Shown here: piece after piece, positions 51,041 through 59,038 of the stretch
Numbering within the stretch: position 1 is the first letter of the stretch
How the letters are laid out: every line of letters begins with the position of its first letter
Source of the DNA: a virus
Length of the DNA stretch: 64,000 nt
Strand: one strand, 5' to 3'
Virus record (IMG/VR): IMGVR_UViG_3300008450_000017
Span: 1 to 64,000 of that record
The notes under the pieces: model-generated
What the model was told of the DNA's origin: nothing
Databases searched by the model: none
The model's input: the letters and a program-made list of their open reading frames with translations, nothing else
Program-made: the position numbers and the translations under genes

Positions 51041-51969
51041 GTAGGTTAGATAAATTAAAAGAACAACACCCAGATTTGAATGTATCAATAATTGATATAA
51101 TCTCTTATTTGGACCCAACTGATTCGTATAAGTATTTGGATTTTTTGATTAAAAACTTCAAAAGAGACAATGAGTATTATAGTCCAAATAAAGAAGAGTT
51201 CATGGGGTATATGGGAGTGTTCTTATTTGGTTCGGGTGAGATTGAAACCCTAAATGAATTTGAGAGACACTCTAGATCTAATAGAATTGAAAATAAAGAT
51301 ATTAGTTCTTATAGTAATTTTCTAGAATTGTATGAGGTTGTTAAAAAAGCCGAAGAAATTGAAAATAGGAAAAAACTAGAAAAAGAAGTTATTAAAATTT
51401 ACGAGGACGATACCTGGTTTATAATAACCCCATTAAGTTTTGAGTCATCCAAAACCTACGGATCAAACACAAAATGGTGTGTGACACAAGAAAAATATTG
51501 GGTTAATTATTTATCAACACACCGATTAGTGTATGTTATAAATAAAACCACCGGTTTAAAAATAGCGTTCTCAAGAAACTTTAGGTTGGAACATCAAAGA
51601 AACAGAAACAATCAAATACAAGCTTGGAATGAACAAGATAAAGAAATAGACCCGATGTCAATCAGTGAAATCCCAGATGAATTGTTTTTGGTTGTAAAAA
51701 AAGAATTACAAATGTATAAGACAACCGGTGAACTAGCTGGGATAGAAAATAATACATTATTAACCAATTCAGATTCATTATACGGGACAATGGGAAATCC
51801 ATACTCTATCAGTACAACAGCGACCCTAGATATCCCAAGACCAGCAAACCCAAATAGAAGTTATAATGTTGATAGGATTTCTAGACTTAGGAATATGATT
51901 AATAGTTACCCGGACTCTTCTAGATTTGTCCCACCAAGTGATCTTGATTGGTTAGATGATTTACCATAA
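51037..51969 (+). CDS. KWC-family protein 2
   Basis: 310 residues. LNVSIIDIISYLDPTDSYKY near residue 15-34 and VIKIYEDDTWFIITPLSF then YGSNTKWCVTQEKYW (~123-155) match the protein at 57.9 kb over the full length. The KWC domain also matches part of the 35.7 kb protein. The Pro/Ser-rich C-terminal ~70 residues are probably disordered. No signal peptide or membrane helix. The conserved Asp, Trp and Cys look like an active or binding site, but no activity is known to me. Confidence 0.65.
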   Translation: MSRLDKLKEQHPDLNVSIIDIISYLDPTDSYKYLDFLIKNFKRDNEYYSPNKEEFMGYMGVFLFGSGEIETLNEFERHSRSNRIENKDISSYSNFLELYEVVKKAEEIENRKKLEKEVIKIYEDDTWFIITPLSFESSKTYGSNTKWCVTQEKYWVNYLSTHRLVYVINKTTGLKIAFSRNFRLEHQRNRNNQIQAWNEQDKEIDPMSISEIPDELFLVVKKELQMYKTTGELAGIENNTLLTNSDSLYGTMGNPYSISTTATLDIPRPANPNRSYNVDRISRLRNMINSYPDSSRFVPPSDLDWLDDLP

Positions 51970-51979
51970 AAAATAGGAT

Positions 51980-52633
51980 ATGAATTTTAAAAAAATATTA
52001 ACAACCGGAAAAGTTTTTATAACTTCAGACACACACTATGGACATAAGAACATAGTTAGAGGTACGACAAACTGGAGAACACCGGAAGGTGAGATACCAA
52101 CCGACTCAACTAGAGATTTTGACACCATTGAAAAAATGAATGAAAGATTAGTTGAAGGTATTAATAGTAAGGTGGGTCAAGATGATACCCTAATAATGTT
52201 GGGTGACGTTTCATTTGGGGGATTTGAAAATATTGATATATTCCTTGATAGACTTGTTTGTCAAAACATCCACCTAATATTAGGAAATCACGATCACCAC
52301 ATTGAAAATAACAGAGCAAACATCCAAACAAGATTTTTAAGTGTACAACATTACTTGGAAGTTAAAATAGATGATAATTCATTTGTTTTGTGTCACTACC
52401 CATTACAGAGTTGGCATGGGTTAAACAAAGGTGTTATTCATCTTCATGGTCACGTTCATTTACCAGAACATAGAAAATTTGGTAATGGTAAAAAAATGGA
52501 TGTTGGTGTTGATGGGAATAATATGAACCCATACACTATTGATGAAATAGTTAGAATAATGAATAAACGACCAATTGGGTCTGAAGTACTTGATGACCAC
52601 CACCTGGATGATAAGGTTGGTGTTGTTGGGTAA
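51980..52633 (+). CDS. Metallophosphoesterase
   Basis: 217 residues. Motifs in order: D17-x-H19 (TSDTHYGHKN), GD-VS (LGDVSFGG), GNHDHH, CHYP and H-GHVH. These give the two-metal site of calcineurin-like phosphoesterases. The short length and SDTHYGHKN start match phage and bacterial enzymes of the YfcE-like or cyclic-nucleotide or RNA-end class. It could remove phosphates from RNA ends or cleave cyclic nucleotide signals; which one is not visible. Confidence 0.85.
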   Translation: MNFKKILTTGKVFITSDTHYGHKNIVRGTTNWRTPEGEIPTDSTRDFDTIEKMNERLVEGINSKVGQDDTLIMLGDVSFGGFENIDIFLDRLVCQNIHLILGNHDHHIENNRANIQTRFLSVQHYLEVKIDDNSFVLCHYPLQSWHGLNKGVIHLHGHVHLPEHRKFGNGKKMDVGVDGNNMNPYTIDEIVRIMNKRPIGSEVLDDHHLDDKVGVVG

Positions 52634-52672
52634 TTAATTTGTAATAAATAAACCAAAATAAAAACAAAAACT

Positions 52673-53038
52673 ATGAGAAAAGCTAGTTTATTTTTACCGA
52701 TGTTTTTGATGTCGGTTATGATGAGTGGTGGTCCGGTAAAGGGAACAGCTTCGTATTATGGACAACACTGGACCGGAAGGAAAACCGCGTCAGGTGAAAC
52801 ATTTTACAGTGACAGTTTAACCGCAGCACACAAGTACTATAAATTTGGAACCATTGTTAAGGTGAAAAATTTAAAAAATAATGACACAATCCTGGTCAAG
52901 ATCAACGATAGACTACCAAAGTCGTCAAAGATGATTATAGATTTGTCTTATGGATGTGCTAAGAAGTTAAACATTATTAGAGCTGGAATTATTCCGGTAT
53001 CTTTGGAAATTGTTGACACCGTACCTTTACGGAAGTAA
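52673..53038 (+). CDS. RlpA-like double-psi beta-barrel protein
   Basis: 121 residues. Signal peptide (~1-20), then GTASYYG, GRKTASGETF, LTAAHKYYKFGT, VKVKNLKN, VKINDRLP, IDLSYGCAKKL and GIIPVSLEIV, the RlpA pattern, complete. RlpA proteins bind or cut bare glycan strands of peptidoglycan. No SPOR domain. In a phage it may help lysis or remodel the wall, but nothing else for lysis is beside it. Possibly taken from the host. Confidence 0.85.
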   Translation: MRKASLFLPMFLMSVMMSGGPVKGTASYYGQHWTGRKTASGETFYSDSLTAAHKYYKFGTIVKVKNLKNNDTILVKINDRLPKSSKMIIDLSYGCAKKLNIIRAGIIPVSLEIVDTVPLRK

Positions 53039-53101
53039 ACATACTTATTGATTAATTCTAAACTGGGGATCTATAATGGGTCCCCTTTATATTTATATAA
53101 T

Positions 53102-54340
53102 ATGAAAAATATTTTTTTAACCGAGAATCAACTTAATTATATATCAAAAAAATTGATAACTGAAGCTGTTGGAGTACCTGAAGGTATTATAGATGAAGCT
53201 GAAAAATTATATAACTTCATTTCGGAACAATTGAAAAAAATTAACACCAAAGAACCCAAATACGAATTTGGGAGTACATTTGAAATTAACATTTTGGATC
53301 TGAAATTAAAGGAACTAGAAGTTGAGGTTTCCGTTGAAACTGTCGATGAATATGATGGTGAAATGGTGATTGGGTCTATGGGTGTTTATAACCAATCTAG
53401 ATTTGATACGGGTATTAAAATGGTAATTATATTACAAAATTCTAAACTAGATTTAGCTTTAAGTTTTATAGCTTCAGAAAATTGGGAACCAAGTGATATG
53501 TATGAGTCGTTTACAAAAGATAGTATTGAAACCATCTCAATATTAGCACATGAGTTAAAACACAGATATGACAAATCCAAAAAGAAGATGGGTCAATTAG
53601 GTAAATTAGCAAAATACCAAGTATACGCGTCATCTGGAATTAGATTCGGTATTCCGGTGATCGATGATTTTATGAGAAAATCTTATTTCATCAGTTCAAT
53701 TGAGAATCTGGTTAGACCAACTGAGATAGCTGCTAGGATGAAATTAAAAGGAGTCACCAGAGACCAATTTTATGAGTTCATAACCAATGACCCAACATTC
53801 ATTGAAATTAAAAATATTAGAGATCTTACTTTTGATAAATTAATTGAAAGTATGAAAAATGAAATGGACAGAATTGATAGGTTATTAACACACGTTAAAC
53901 TTGACCCAAAAAATATGTCAGATAATGAAAAAATATCAAAGATCCTTGAACTTGTATATATCAACATAGTAAACGCTAAGATTAACATTTTCGACGATCA
54001 ATTTTATAACGCTAAAGACAGACTGGACCAATTGTTTTCAAATTTTATTGGAACTTCTAGTCCATTCATAGATAAAGAAAAGGAAAGGATTAGAGATAAA
54101 TACATCTCAAGAACTGTAAGGTATCAAAATGATCCTGTACAGTTTTTTAAAGATGAATGTGAAAATTTTAATAGATTAGGTAATCAAATGTTAAAAAAAA
54201 TATCAAAAATTTATTCCTTAATCCCAGACGAGAAGGAACAAACAAACGAATCGATCGTGAATTGGGATTTACACCAGAAACTTATGGAAAAGAAGTACGG
54301 TAAAAGACCAATCCAAACCACCTACAATTTCAAAAAATAA
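53102..54340 (+). CDS. Leader-tagged HExxH metallopeptidase
   Basis: 412 residues from ATG 53102; the frame is open upstream, but this start gives the leader KNIFLTENQLNYISKK followed by LITEA, with a likely cut after LITE. A zinc-protease motif H150-E-L-K-H154 (ILAHELKHRYD) is followed at ~203-210 by RPTEIAAR, a good place for a third Glu ligand. Long helices follow. No secretion signal. The leader, as in other tagged proteins here, suggests it is packaged in the head and ejected. Target unknown. HELKH is convincing; the rest is inference. Confidence 0.65.
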   Translation: MKNIFLTENQLNYISKKLITEAVGVPEGIIDEAEKLYNFISEQLKKINTKEPKYEFGSTFEINILDLKLKELEVEVSVETVDEYDGEMVIGSMGVYNQSRFDTGIKMVIILQNSKLDLALSFIASENWEPSDMYESFTKDSIETISILAHELKHRYDKSKKKMGQLGKLAKYQVYASSGIRFGIPVIDDFMRKSYFISSIENLVRPTEIAARMKLKGVTRDQFYEFITNDPTFIEIKNIRDLTFDKLIESMKNEMDRIDRLLTHVKLDPKNMSDNEKISKILELVYINIVNAKINIFDDQFYNAKDRLDQLFSNFIGTSSPFIDKEKERIRDKYISRTVRYQNDPVQFFKDECENFNRLGNQMLKKISKIYSLIPDEKEQTNESIVNWDLHQKLMEKKYGKRPIQTTYNFKK

Positions 54341-54372
54341 TTTGTTTCATTAAAAAACATTTCTTAACTTTA
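54341..54372 (+). promoter_or_regulatory. Bacteroidota-type promoter at the start of a codon-distinct island
   Basis: TTTG (54341-54344), 20 bases, TAACTTTA (54365-54372, last base off consensus). The GTG start lies 5 bases further, so the transcript would be nearly leaderless. Confidence 0.55.
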
Positions 54373-54376
54373 CGGA

Positions 54377-54550
54377 GTGAAAAAACCCTGCAAAGAATGT
54401 CCTCATTTTATTCGTAATCGTCATAATGATATGATTGTGGAGTTCGGTAAAAGAACCGGAAAGAAACACAACTGTCATATGACGGAAGGAAAAAAAGATT
54501 TGTGGAATGTAACGGATAAAAAACTTGAATGTTATGGAAGTAAAAACTAA
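54377..54550 (+). CDS. Small Cys/His protein
   Basis: 57 residues from GTG 54377, with GGAG just before it. CKECPHFIRNRHND, then GKKHNCHMTEGKKDLW and LECYG. Three Cys-x-x-(Cys/His) style pairs suggest zinc binding. I recall similar short proteins in phages. First gene of a five-gene set that uses GCA for alanine, unlike its surroundings. Confidence 0.6.
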   Translation: MKKPCKECPHFIRNRHNDMIVEFGKRTGKKHNCHMTEGKKDLWNVTDKKLECYGSKN

Positions 54551-54890
54551 ATTTGGAACATATACGATGGAAACAAGAAACAGCACAAAAATAAGCACAG
54601 ATAAACTTGCAGTGTTTATTGAACGACTTAAAAAAATAGGAATAGAAGTAAAACTATCAGGAAACTTTCCTTGGATTTATCTTGATGAAATCAATGGTAT
54701 TAGAGTAACCGAAAGGTTTGCAGCAAATCACGGATTTACTGTGATGTTTCTTCCAGGAAGAAACGACTCGCCACCATCTGAATTTACAGATATCAAGGAA
54801 ATCTTCAATCTTTTGAGAAAATACAAAAGAGAAAGTGCAATAGTTAAAATGATGAAAGACGACGAAAAAGACGGATTGTATGAAAAATAA
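54534..54890 (+). CDS. Hypothetical protein of the island
   Basis: 118 residues from ATG 54534. VKLSGNFPWIYLDEINGIRV and FAANHGFTVMFLPG stand out as probable conserved strands. All four alanine codons are GCA. Overlaps the previous gene by 17 bases and the next by 11. Function unknown. Confidence 0.6.
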   Translation: MEVKTKFGTYTMETRNSTKISTDKLAVFIERLKKIGIEVKLSGNFPWIYLDEINGIRVTERFAANHGFTVMFLPGRNDSPPSEFTDIKEIFNLLRKYKRESAIVKMMKDDEKDGLYEK

Positions 54891-55290
54891 ATTATTTTTG
54901 GATGATGTAAGAATCCCAAAAGACGCAATTGGGTTGGTCTCAGATAAACACAATCAGTTTTACTTTTCCAATGATTGGGATATAGTGACAAACTATGATG
55001 ATTTTGTTGAATACATTGAACTTAACGGAGTCCCTAAATTTGTATCATTTGATCACGACCTAGGTGATACCGCGATGGATGAATATTTTAGAAATGTTGC
55101 AACCAATGGAACTTTGGATTATGATAACATAGAAGAAAAAACTGGTCTTGACTGTGCAAAGTTTCTTGTGGAATACTGTGCAGATGAAAACCAACCATTA
55201 CCGGAGTATTTGGTTCATAGTGCAAACCCAGTTGGAAAAAGAAATATTGAAGGATTTTTAGAGAACGCAAAAAAACATTTAAACATATAA
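54880..55290 (+). CDS. Cyclic-phosphate processing receiver-domain (cREC) protein
   Basis: 136 residues. LFLDDVRIP (D8, D9), VSFDHDLGD (D58, H59, D60), GLDCAKFLVEYC and LVHSANPVGK (H113, K120) give the receiver-like fold. These are the residues of the cREC family, predicted by comparative genomics to act on cyclic phosphates in RNA repair. It does not look like a two-component regulator: the His additions and lack of an output domain argue against that. Six of seven Ala codons are GCA. Confidence 0.8.
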   Translation: MKNKLFLDDVRIPKDAIGLVSDKHNQFYFSNDWDIVTNYDDFVEYIELNGVPKFVSFDHDLGDTAMDEYFRNVATNGTLDYDNIEEKTGLDCAKFLVEYCADENQPLPEYLVHSANPVGKRNIEGFLENAKKHLNI

Positions 55291-55291
55291 T

Positions 55292-55816
55292 ATGGATCTT
55301 ACAAAATTAACAATGGACGAACTTATTTCTTTGAGAAATAAAATTGAAGGACTTATTCATTCATATGAGGATGGTTATTTATACATCTGTTCTGTCCGTC
55401 AGTTTGGCAGTGTGTGGGAAGAAAGACCAAGTAGTTTATATTCATTAAAAGAACTTTGTGGTGAATACAACGGAGACAATGGCATTGTTGATGTTTACAC
55501 CAATAACCCAAATTTGGAATTTCCTGAAATGGAGTTTTATAATTATGGCGATGTTATGTACATCAAATCGGAGGACGATTATCGAGAGTGGGTTAAACAC
55601 ACTAAGTCTAAAAACTTTATTAAGGATGTAACACAACGACTTGATGAGTGGGAAAATAAAGATAATGTACCATTTAAATACCGACCATCTTTTGCACCAA
55701 TATGGACAAGAGAAGATTTGAAAGAATGGATTGAAGAATTTGAAAACACCAAGTGGGATTTTGTTGAACCAAGATCTATGAAGAAAGAGTATTCTGATGA
55801 AGATGGTGAAAATTAA
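55292..55816 (+). CDS. Hypothetical protein of the island
   Basis: 174 residues, MDLTKLTMDELISLRNKI, then a beta-rich part with YLYICSVRQFGSVWEERP and a Trp/Glu-rich C-terminus (WTREDLKEWIEEFENTKW). No known motif. Begins 1 base after the cREC stop; same operon and codon style. Confidence 0.6.
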   Translation: MDLTKLTMDELISLRNKIEGLIHSYEDGYLYICSVRQFGSVWEERPSSLYSLKELCGEYNGDNGIVDVYTNNPNLEFPEMEFYNYGDVMYIKSEDDYREWVKHTKSKNFIKDVTQRLDEWENKDNVPFKYRPSFAPIWTREDLKEWIEEFENTKWDFVEPRSMKKEYSDEDGEN

Positions 55817-55830
55817 AAATTTAAAATAAA

Positions 55831-56091
55831 ATGGAAGTAGAAAAATTTGAACAGGCAAAAAAAATCAAAGAGAATTTTGATAGGTTAGAAATACAAAAGT
55901 ATAAACTGGAATCCGCACTTAAATCTTGTAGTTTAGGTGTAAAAGTTGAATATTCAAAGGGAGGAGTTTATCCGAGTAAACAAGAGGTGAGTCTCTATAA
56001 TACAAATCTTATTAAAGAAATGATTACCAAATCACTTGAGAGGTTGAATGAAGAAATAGATTTAGTAAAAGAAGAATTTGAAAAACTATAA
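55831..56091 (+). CDS. Coiled-coil hypothetical protein of the island
   Basis: 86 residues, two helical segments separated by KVEYSKGGVYPSK. Both Ala codons are GCA. Last gene with the island's codon pattern; the RNA ligase gene follows by 1 base and reverts to GCT/GCG. Function unknown. Confidence 0.6.
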   Translation: MEVEKFEQAKKIKENFDRLEIQKYKLESALKSCSLGVKVEYSKGGVYPSKQEVSLYNTNLIKEMITKSLERLNEEIDLVKEEFEKL

Positions 56092-56092
56092 T

Positions 56093-57220
56093 ATGGAAAA
56101 TCAAAACAGTGTAGCTTATGTTGGTACGATAGGGTCAATATCCGAAATACCAAATTCAGACAATATTGAATTAGTTATGGTTAATGGATGGAACTCCATA
56201 ACCCCAAAAGGTGAATATAAAGTTGGTGACCTGGTTGTAATAGCCACAACAGACGCGATAATACCACAGGAGTTATCCGATAAAATGGGTGTGACCAATT
56301 ACCTACGTAAGGGCCAAAGAGTTCGTACGGTCAAATTGAGAGGTGTTTATTCAGAGTGTTTAATAATCCCCACTAAGTACATACCAGGTTATGGTGATCA
56401 GTATTATGACGGTATGGACATGATGGAAAAAATGGAGATCACCAAATATGAACCACCGGTAAAAACCGTTACATTAGTTTCAGGTGGACGAAAGTTTAAA
56501 TATCACCAAAACCCAAACTTCCATGTTTACCATAAATTCCCGAATCAAAAAAATGTTCCGGATATGTTCACCGGTGAGGACACAGTAGTTATAACAAGAA
56601 AACTTCATGGAACCAACGCTAGGTATGGGATAGTTAAAAAGAAAAAGTTATCCATTATTGATCGTATTAGGAGATTATTTGGAAATAAGTGGGTTTACTT
56701 TGAGTATGTATACGGATCTCATAACGTTGAGAAGGGATCTGAATCCCAGGGATTCTACTCAACAGATGTTTGGAGAACAATCGCGGACCAATACATGATT
56801 AAAGAAAAATTATGGAAATATGTTAAAACTTATTATACACCGGAAAGATTACAAAGTGGTTTAATTATTTACGGTGAAATCTATGGATACGGGATTCAAA
56901 AAAATTATGATTACCAACTGGAGGATATTAAGTTCGCTGGTTTTGATGTTGAAATTAATGGTAACTATAAAGAATTTTTTGTTGAACGTGGGATCTTTAT
57001 TGACTTGGAGTTACCAACCGTTGAATTATTATACATAGGAAAATGGTCTAAAGAAGAACAAGACGAATACGTATTTAATAATTTCATTAGAGGAACCAAA
57101 GTACCTCACGAAGGTGTTGTGGTTAAAACGATTACCGGAGAACGAAATAAGGTATCTAAAGTTATTAACCCAGATTATTTAATTTTCAGTGAAAAACATA
57201 ATGTTGGGGACTCCCATTGA
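56093..57220 (+). CDS. RNA ligase (Rnl5/DRB0094-like)
   Basis: 375 residues from ATG 56093. Residues ~1-125 are an OB-like N-terminal domain (IGSISEIPNSDNIELVMV). The nucleotidyltransferase domain has motif I R-K170-L-H-G-T-N, with the AMP-accepting Lys. It continues with YFEYVYGSHNV, GEIYGYGIQ (motif IIIa/IV region), KFAGFDVEI and GVVVKT (motif V). The N-terminal OB plus this core matches Rnl5-type ligases that seal nicked RNA. Likely works with the kinase at 50.7 kb and cREC at 54.9 kb in repair of cleaved tRNA. Confidence 0.85.
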   Translation: MENQNSVAYVGTIGSISEIPNSDNIELVMVNGWNSITPKGEYKVGDLVVIATTDAIIPQELSDKMGVTNYLRKGQRVRTVKLRGVYSECLIIPTKYIPGYGDQYYDGMDMMEKMEITKYEPPVKTVTLVSGGRKFKYHQNPNFHVYHKFPNQKNVPDMFTGEDTVVITRKLHGTNARYGIVKKKKLSIIDRIRRLFGNKWVYFEYVYGSHNVEKGSESQGFYSTDVWRTIADQYMIKEKLWKYVKTYYTPERLQSGLIIYGEIYGYGIQKNYDYQLEDIKFAGFDVEINGNYKEFFVERGIFIDLELPTVELLYIGKWSKEEQDEYVFNNFIRGTKVPHEGVVVKTITGERNKVSKVINPDYLIFSEKHNVGDSH

Positions 57221-57260
57221 TTTATTAAATTTTTATTTTTATACTTAAAAAAAACACAAT

Positions 57261-57530
57261 ATGGCTTACATAAGAATTGATGTTGATTTAGATGAGGTCT
57301 ACCATGAAATGGATAGACGTGATAAAGAAATAATGGCGGATTGGTTACACGATGATGGAGTCTTAGAAGGACACCCAAACCCGGAAATTAGAAAAGTAGT
57401 TCGGGGTGATGAGGAATCACCAGGTGAACGTGAATTAAGAGACAAGTTAACGAAAATATGGAACTCATATTATTTGTTAACAAATGAGGAAGAAGAATTA
57501 ATTAAAAAAATATCAAGTAGATTACCATGA
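57261..57530 (+). CDS. Hypothetical phage protein
   Basis: 89 residues, MAYIRIDVDLDEVYHEM, a beta start and helical end. The MAYIRxxVDLDE opening is one I recall in other phages. Charged, no catalytic motif. ATGA overlap with the next gene. Confidence 0.6.
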   Translation: MAYIRIDVDLDEVYHEMDRRDKEIMADWLHDDGVLEGHPNPEIRKVVRGDEESPGERELRDKLTKIWNSYYLLTNEEEELIKKISSRLP

Positions 57531-57754
57531 ATAACCAAGTAGTGTTTGCCCTTTTAGATAAAAGGGATGAGTGTGATAAATACGTATCATTTCACAAGTC
57601 CGAATATTCGGCAAAAGACAAATTAAAAGAATACTATAACAATATAAATTCAGGTGATGAGGAATTATTACTTAAAGAGGATAGAATTGTAAAATTAAAA
57701 ACTGATCGTATTGAGGAAATATTAGTGATTGTTGAACCAATAATCGTCAAATAA
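57527..57754 (+). CDS. Hypothetical small protein
   Basis: 75 residues, NNQVVFALLDKRDECDKYV, then a Lys/Glu-rich helix and a short final strand (EEILVIVEPIIVK). No motif. Same tight operon as neighbours. Confidence 0.55.
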   Translation: MNNQVVFALLDKRDECDKYVSFHKSEYSAKDKLKEYYNNINSGDEELLLKEDRIVKLKTDRIEEILVIVEPIIVK

Positions 57755-57756
57755 AC

Positions 57757-57942
57757 ATGTACACACTGAACTTTTTAGAGTTTTTATCAAAAAACCTATT
57801 CTGGTACTCAATATTCTCCTTAGTTTTTGGGTCGTTGGACATCACAACCTGGGAGTTGTTTAGTGGATTTTTTAATATAATGGGATTTGTACTATTTGAA
57901 TTAATACTTCTTGGATCTTGTTTAACAGAAATAAATGAATAA
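57757..57942 (+). CDS. Small membrane protein
   Basis: 61 residues with two hydrophobic segments (LFWYSIFSLVFGSL; FFNIMGFVLFELILLGSCL). No charged loops that would fix topology. Function unknown. Confidence 0.6.
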   Translation: MYTLNFLEFLSKNLFWYSIFSLVFGSLDITTWELFSGFFNIMGFVLFELILLGSCLTEINE

Positions 57943-57945
57943 TAT

Positions 57946-59037
57946 ATGGGGATTAAAAAATTAAAAAAAGAAAATGATCTTTTAAACATGACACTCATTG
58001 ACATGTTATCTAAGTTTGATTCGACTAAAACTAAAAAATATACACAATTTTTAGTTAAAATGTTTACTAAAAAAGTATCGGCAATCGAAAACGACAGGAG
58101 TTTTGTAAGACCATTCCGTGAAAACGACCCACTTGATGATGTAATGCCATACAGTTCTTGTGAAAACGCTCTAATTAGGGATTATATTACTGACTGGATA
58201 TTTTCTCACGGTAATATGAGTAGATTTGTGGAATTTACACAATTAATGGAGAAAGGTTTAATACAAGAAAACGATATTAGTAAATATGATTCTTGGGAAA
58301 TGTTGGAGACAAATTTATTTGAAGCTAAGAATCGTGAGATGTTTAAGAAATCAAAAAAAGAAATCCATAGGATTTATGAGGATCAAAATTATTTGATTTT
58401 TAAACCACTAACTTATATGTCATCTTGTTCGTACGGTTACCAAACTAAATGGTGTACAGCTATGATTAATGACGATTCTTATTTCTATAACCATTCAAGA
58501 GGTATTTTGATCTACCTAATCGATAAAAAAGAAAATAAAAAGTTCGCTTTCTACAAACACTGTCCGAATTACTTTGAATTAGAGTTTAATGAACACGAAA
58601 ATTACGTGTTTAAAACATTCAACCAGGAGGACAAACAAATTGATACCATACAAACGGGACTACCACTTTCCATCTTGGAAATAATATTAAGGGAGACAGA
58701 TCTTAAATTACCGACAACAATACCAAACTATAAACTATTCTCGGATGATGAGAAAAAGAAAATGAGAGGACATCATGGTAAATTACCTGATGAAATCAAC
58801 CAACCCATGATTCATGAATCGGGAGAACAAGAGGAAATTATTGACCCGGAACCTCCTGTTTGTGATATCGTAATGGAAGAAAGAGAAGTAACCGCGGTCA
58901 CACGACAAGCTAGGTTGGTACCAATTCAGGTAGTACAAAGATTTACCACAGGACCTGATAATGATATGGTTTCTAATCATATTTTAAATCAAATTGAAGA
59001 ACACATGATTAAACATTATGGGGAATCTGAACAATAG
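57946..59037 (+). CDS. KWC-family protein 3
   Basis: 363 residues. LNMTLIDMLSKFDSTKTKKY near residue 15-34 and IHRIYEDQNYLIFKPL then YGYQTKWCTAMINDD (~140-175) align with the 51.0 kb protein. The third conserved block is FNQEDKQID. Its C-terminal ~80 residues differ (Pro/Glu-rich, then RLVPIQVVQRF). Overlap with the AAA+ gene or 1-base spacing suggests coupling. A chaperone-substrate or regulator link to that ATPase is only a guess. Confidence 0.65.
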   Translation: MGIKKLKKENDLLNMTLIDMLSKFDSTKTKKYTQFLVKMFTKKVSAIENDRSFVRPFRENDPLDDVMPYSSCENALIRDYITDWIFSHGNMSRFVEFTQLMEKGLIQENDISKYDSWEMLETNLFEAKNREMFKKSKKEIHRIYEDQNYLIFKPLTYMSSCSYGYQTKWCTAMINDDSYFYNHSRGILIYLIDKKENKKFAFYKHCPNYFELEFNEHENYVFKTFNQEDKQIDTIQTGLPLSILEIILRETDLKLPTTIPNYKLFSDDEKKKMRGHHGKLPDEINQPMIHESGEQEEIIDPEPPVCDIVMEEREVTAVTRQARLVPIQVVQRFTTGPDNDMVSNHILNQIEEHMIKHYGESEQ

Positions 59038-59038
59038 T

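Noticed and set aside
54880-55290. Two-component response regulator
   Set aside because: HSANPVGK and FDHDLGD features fit the cyclic-phosphate receiver family, and there is no output domain or kinase.
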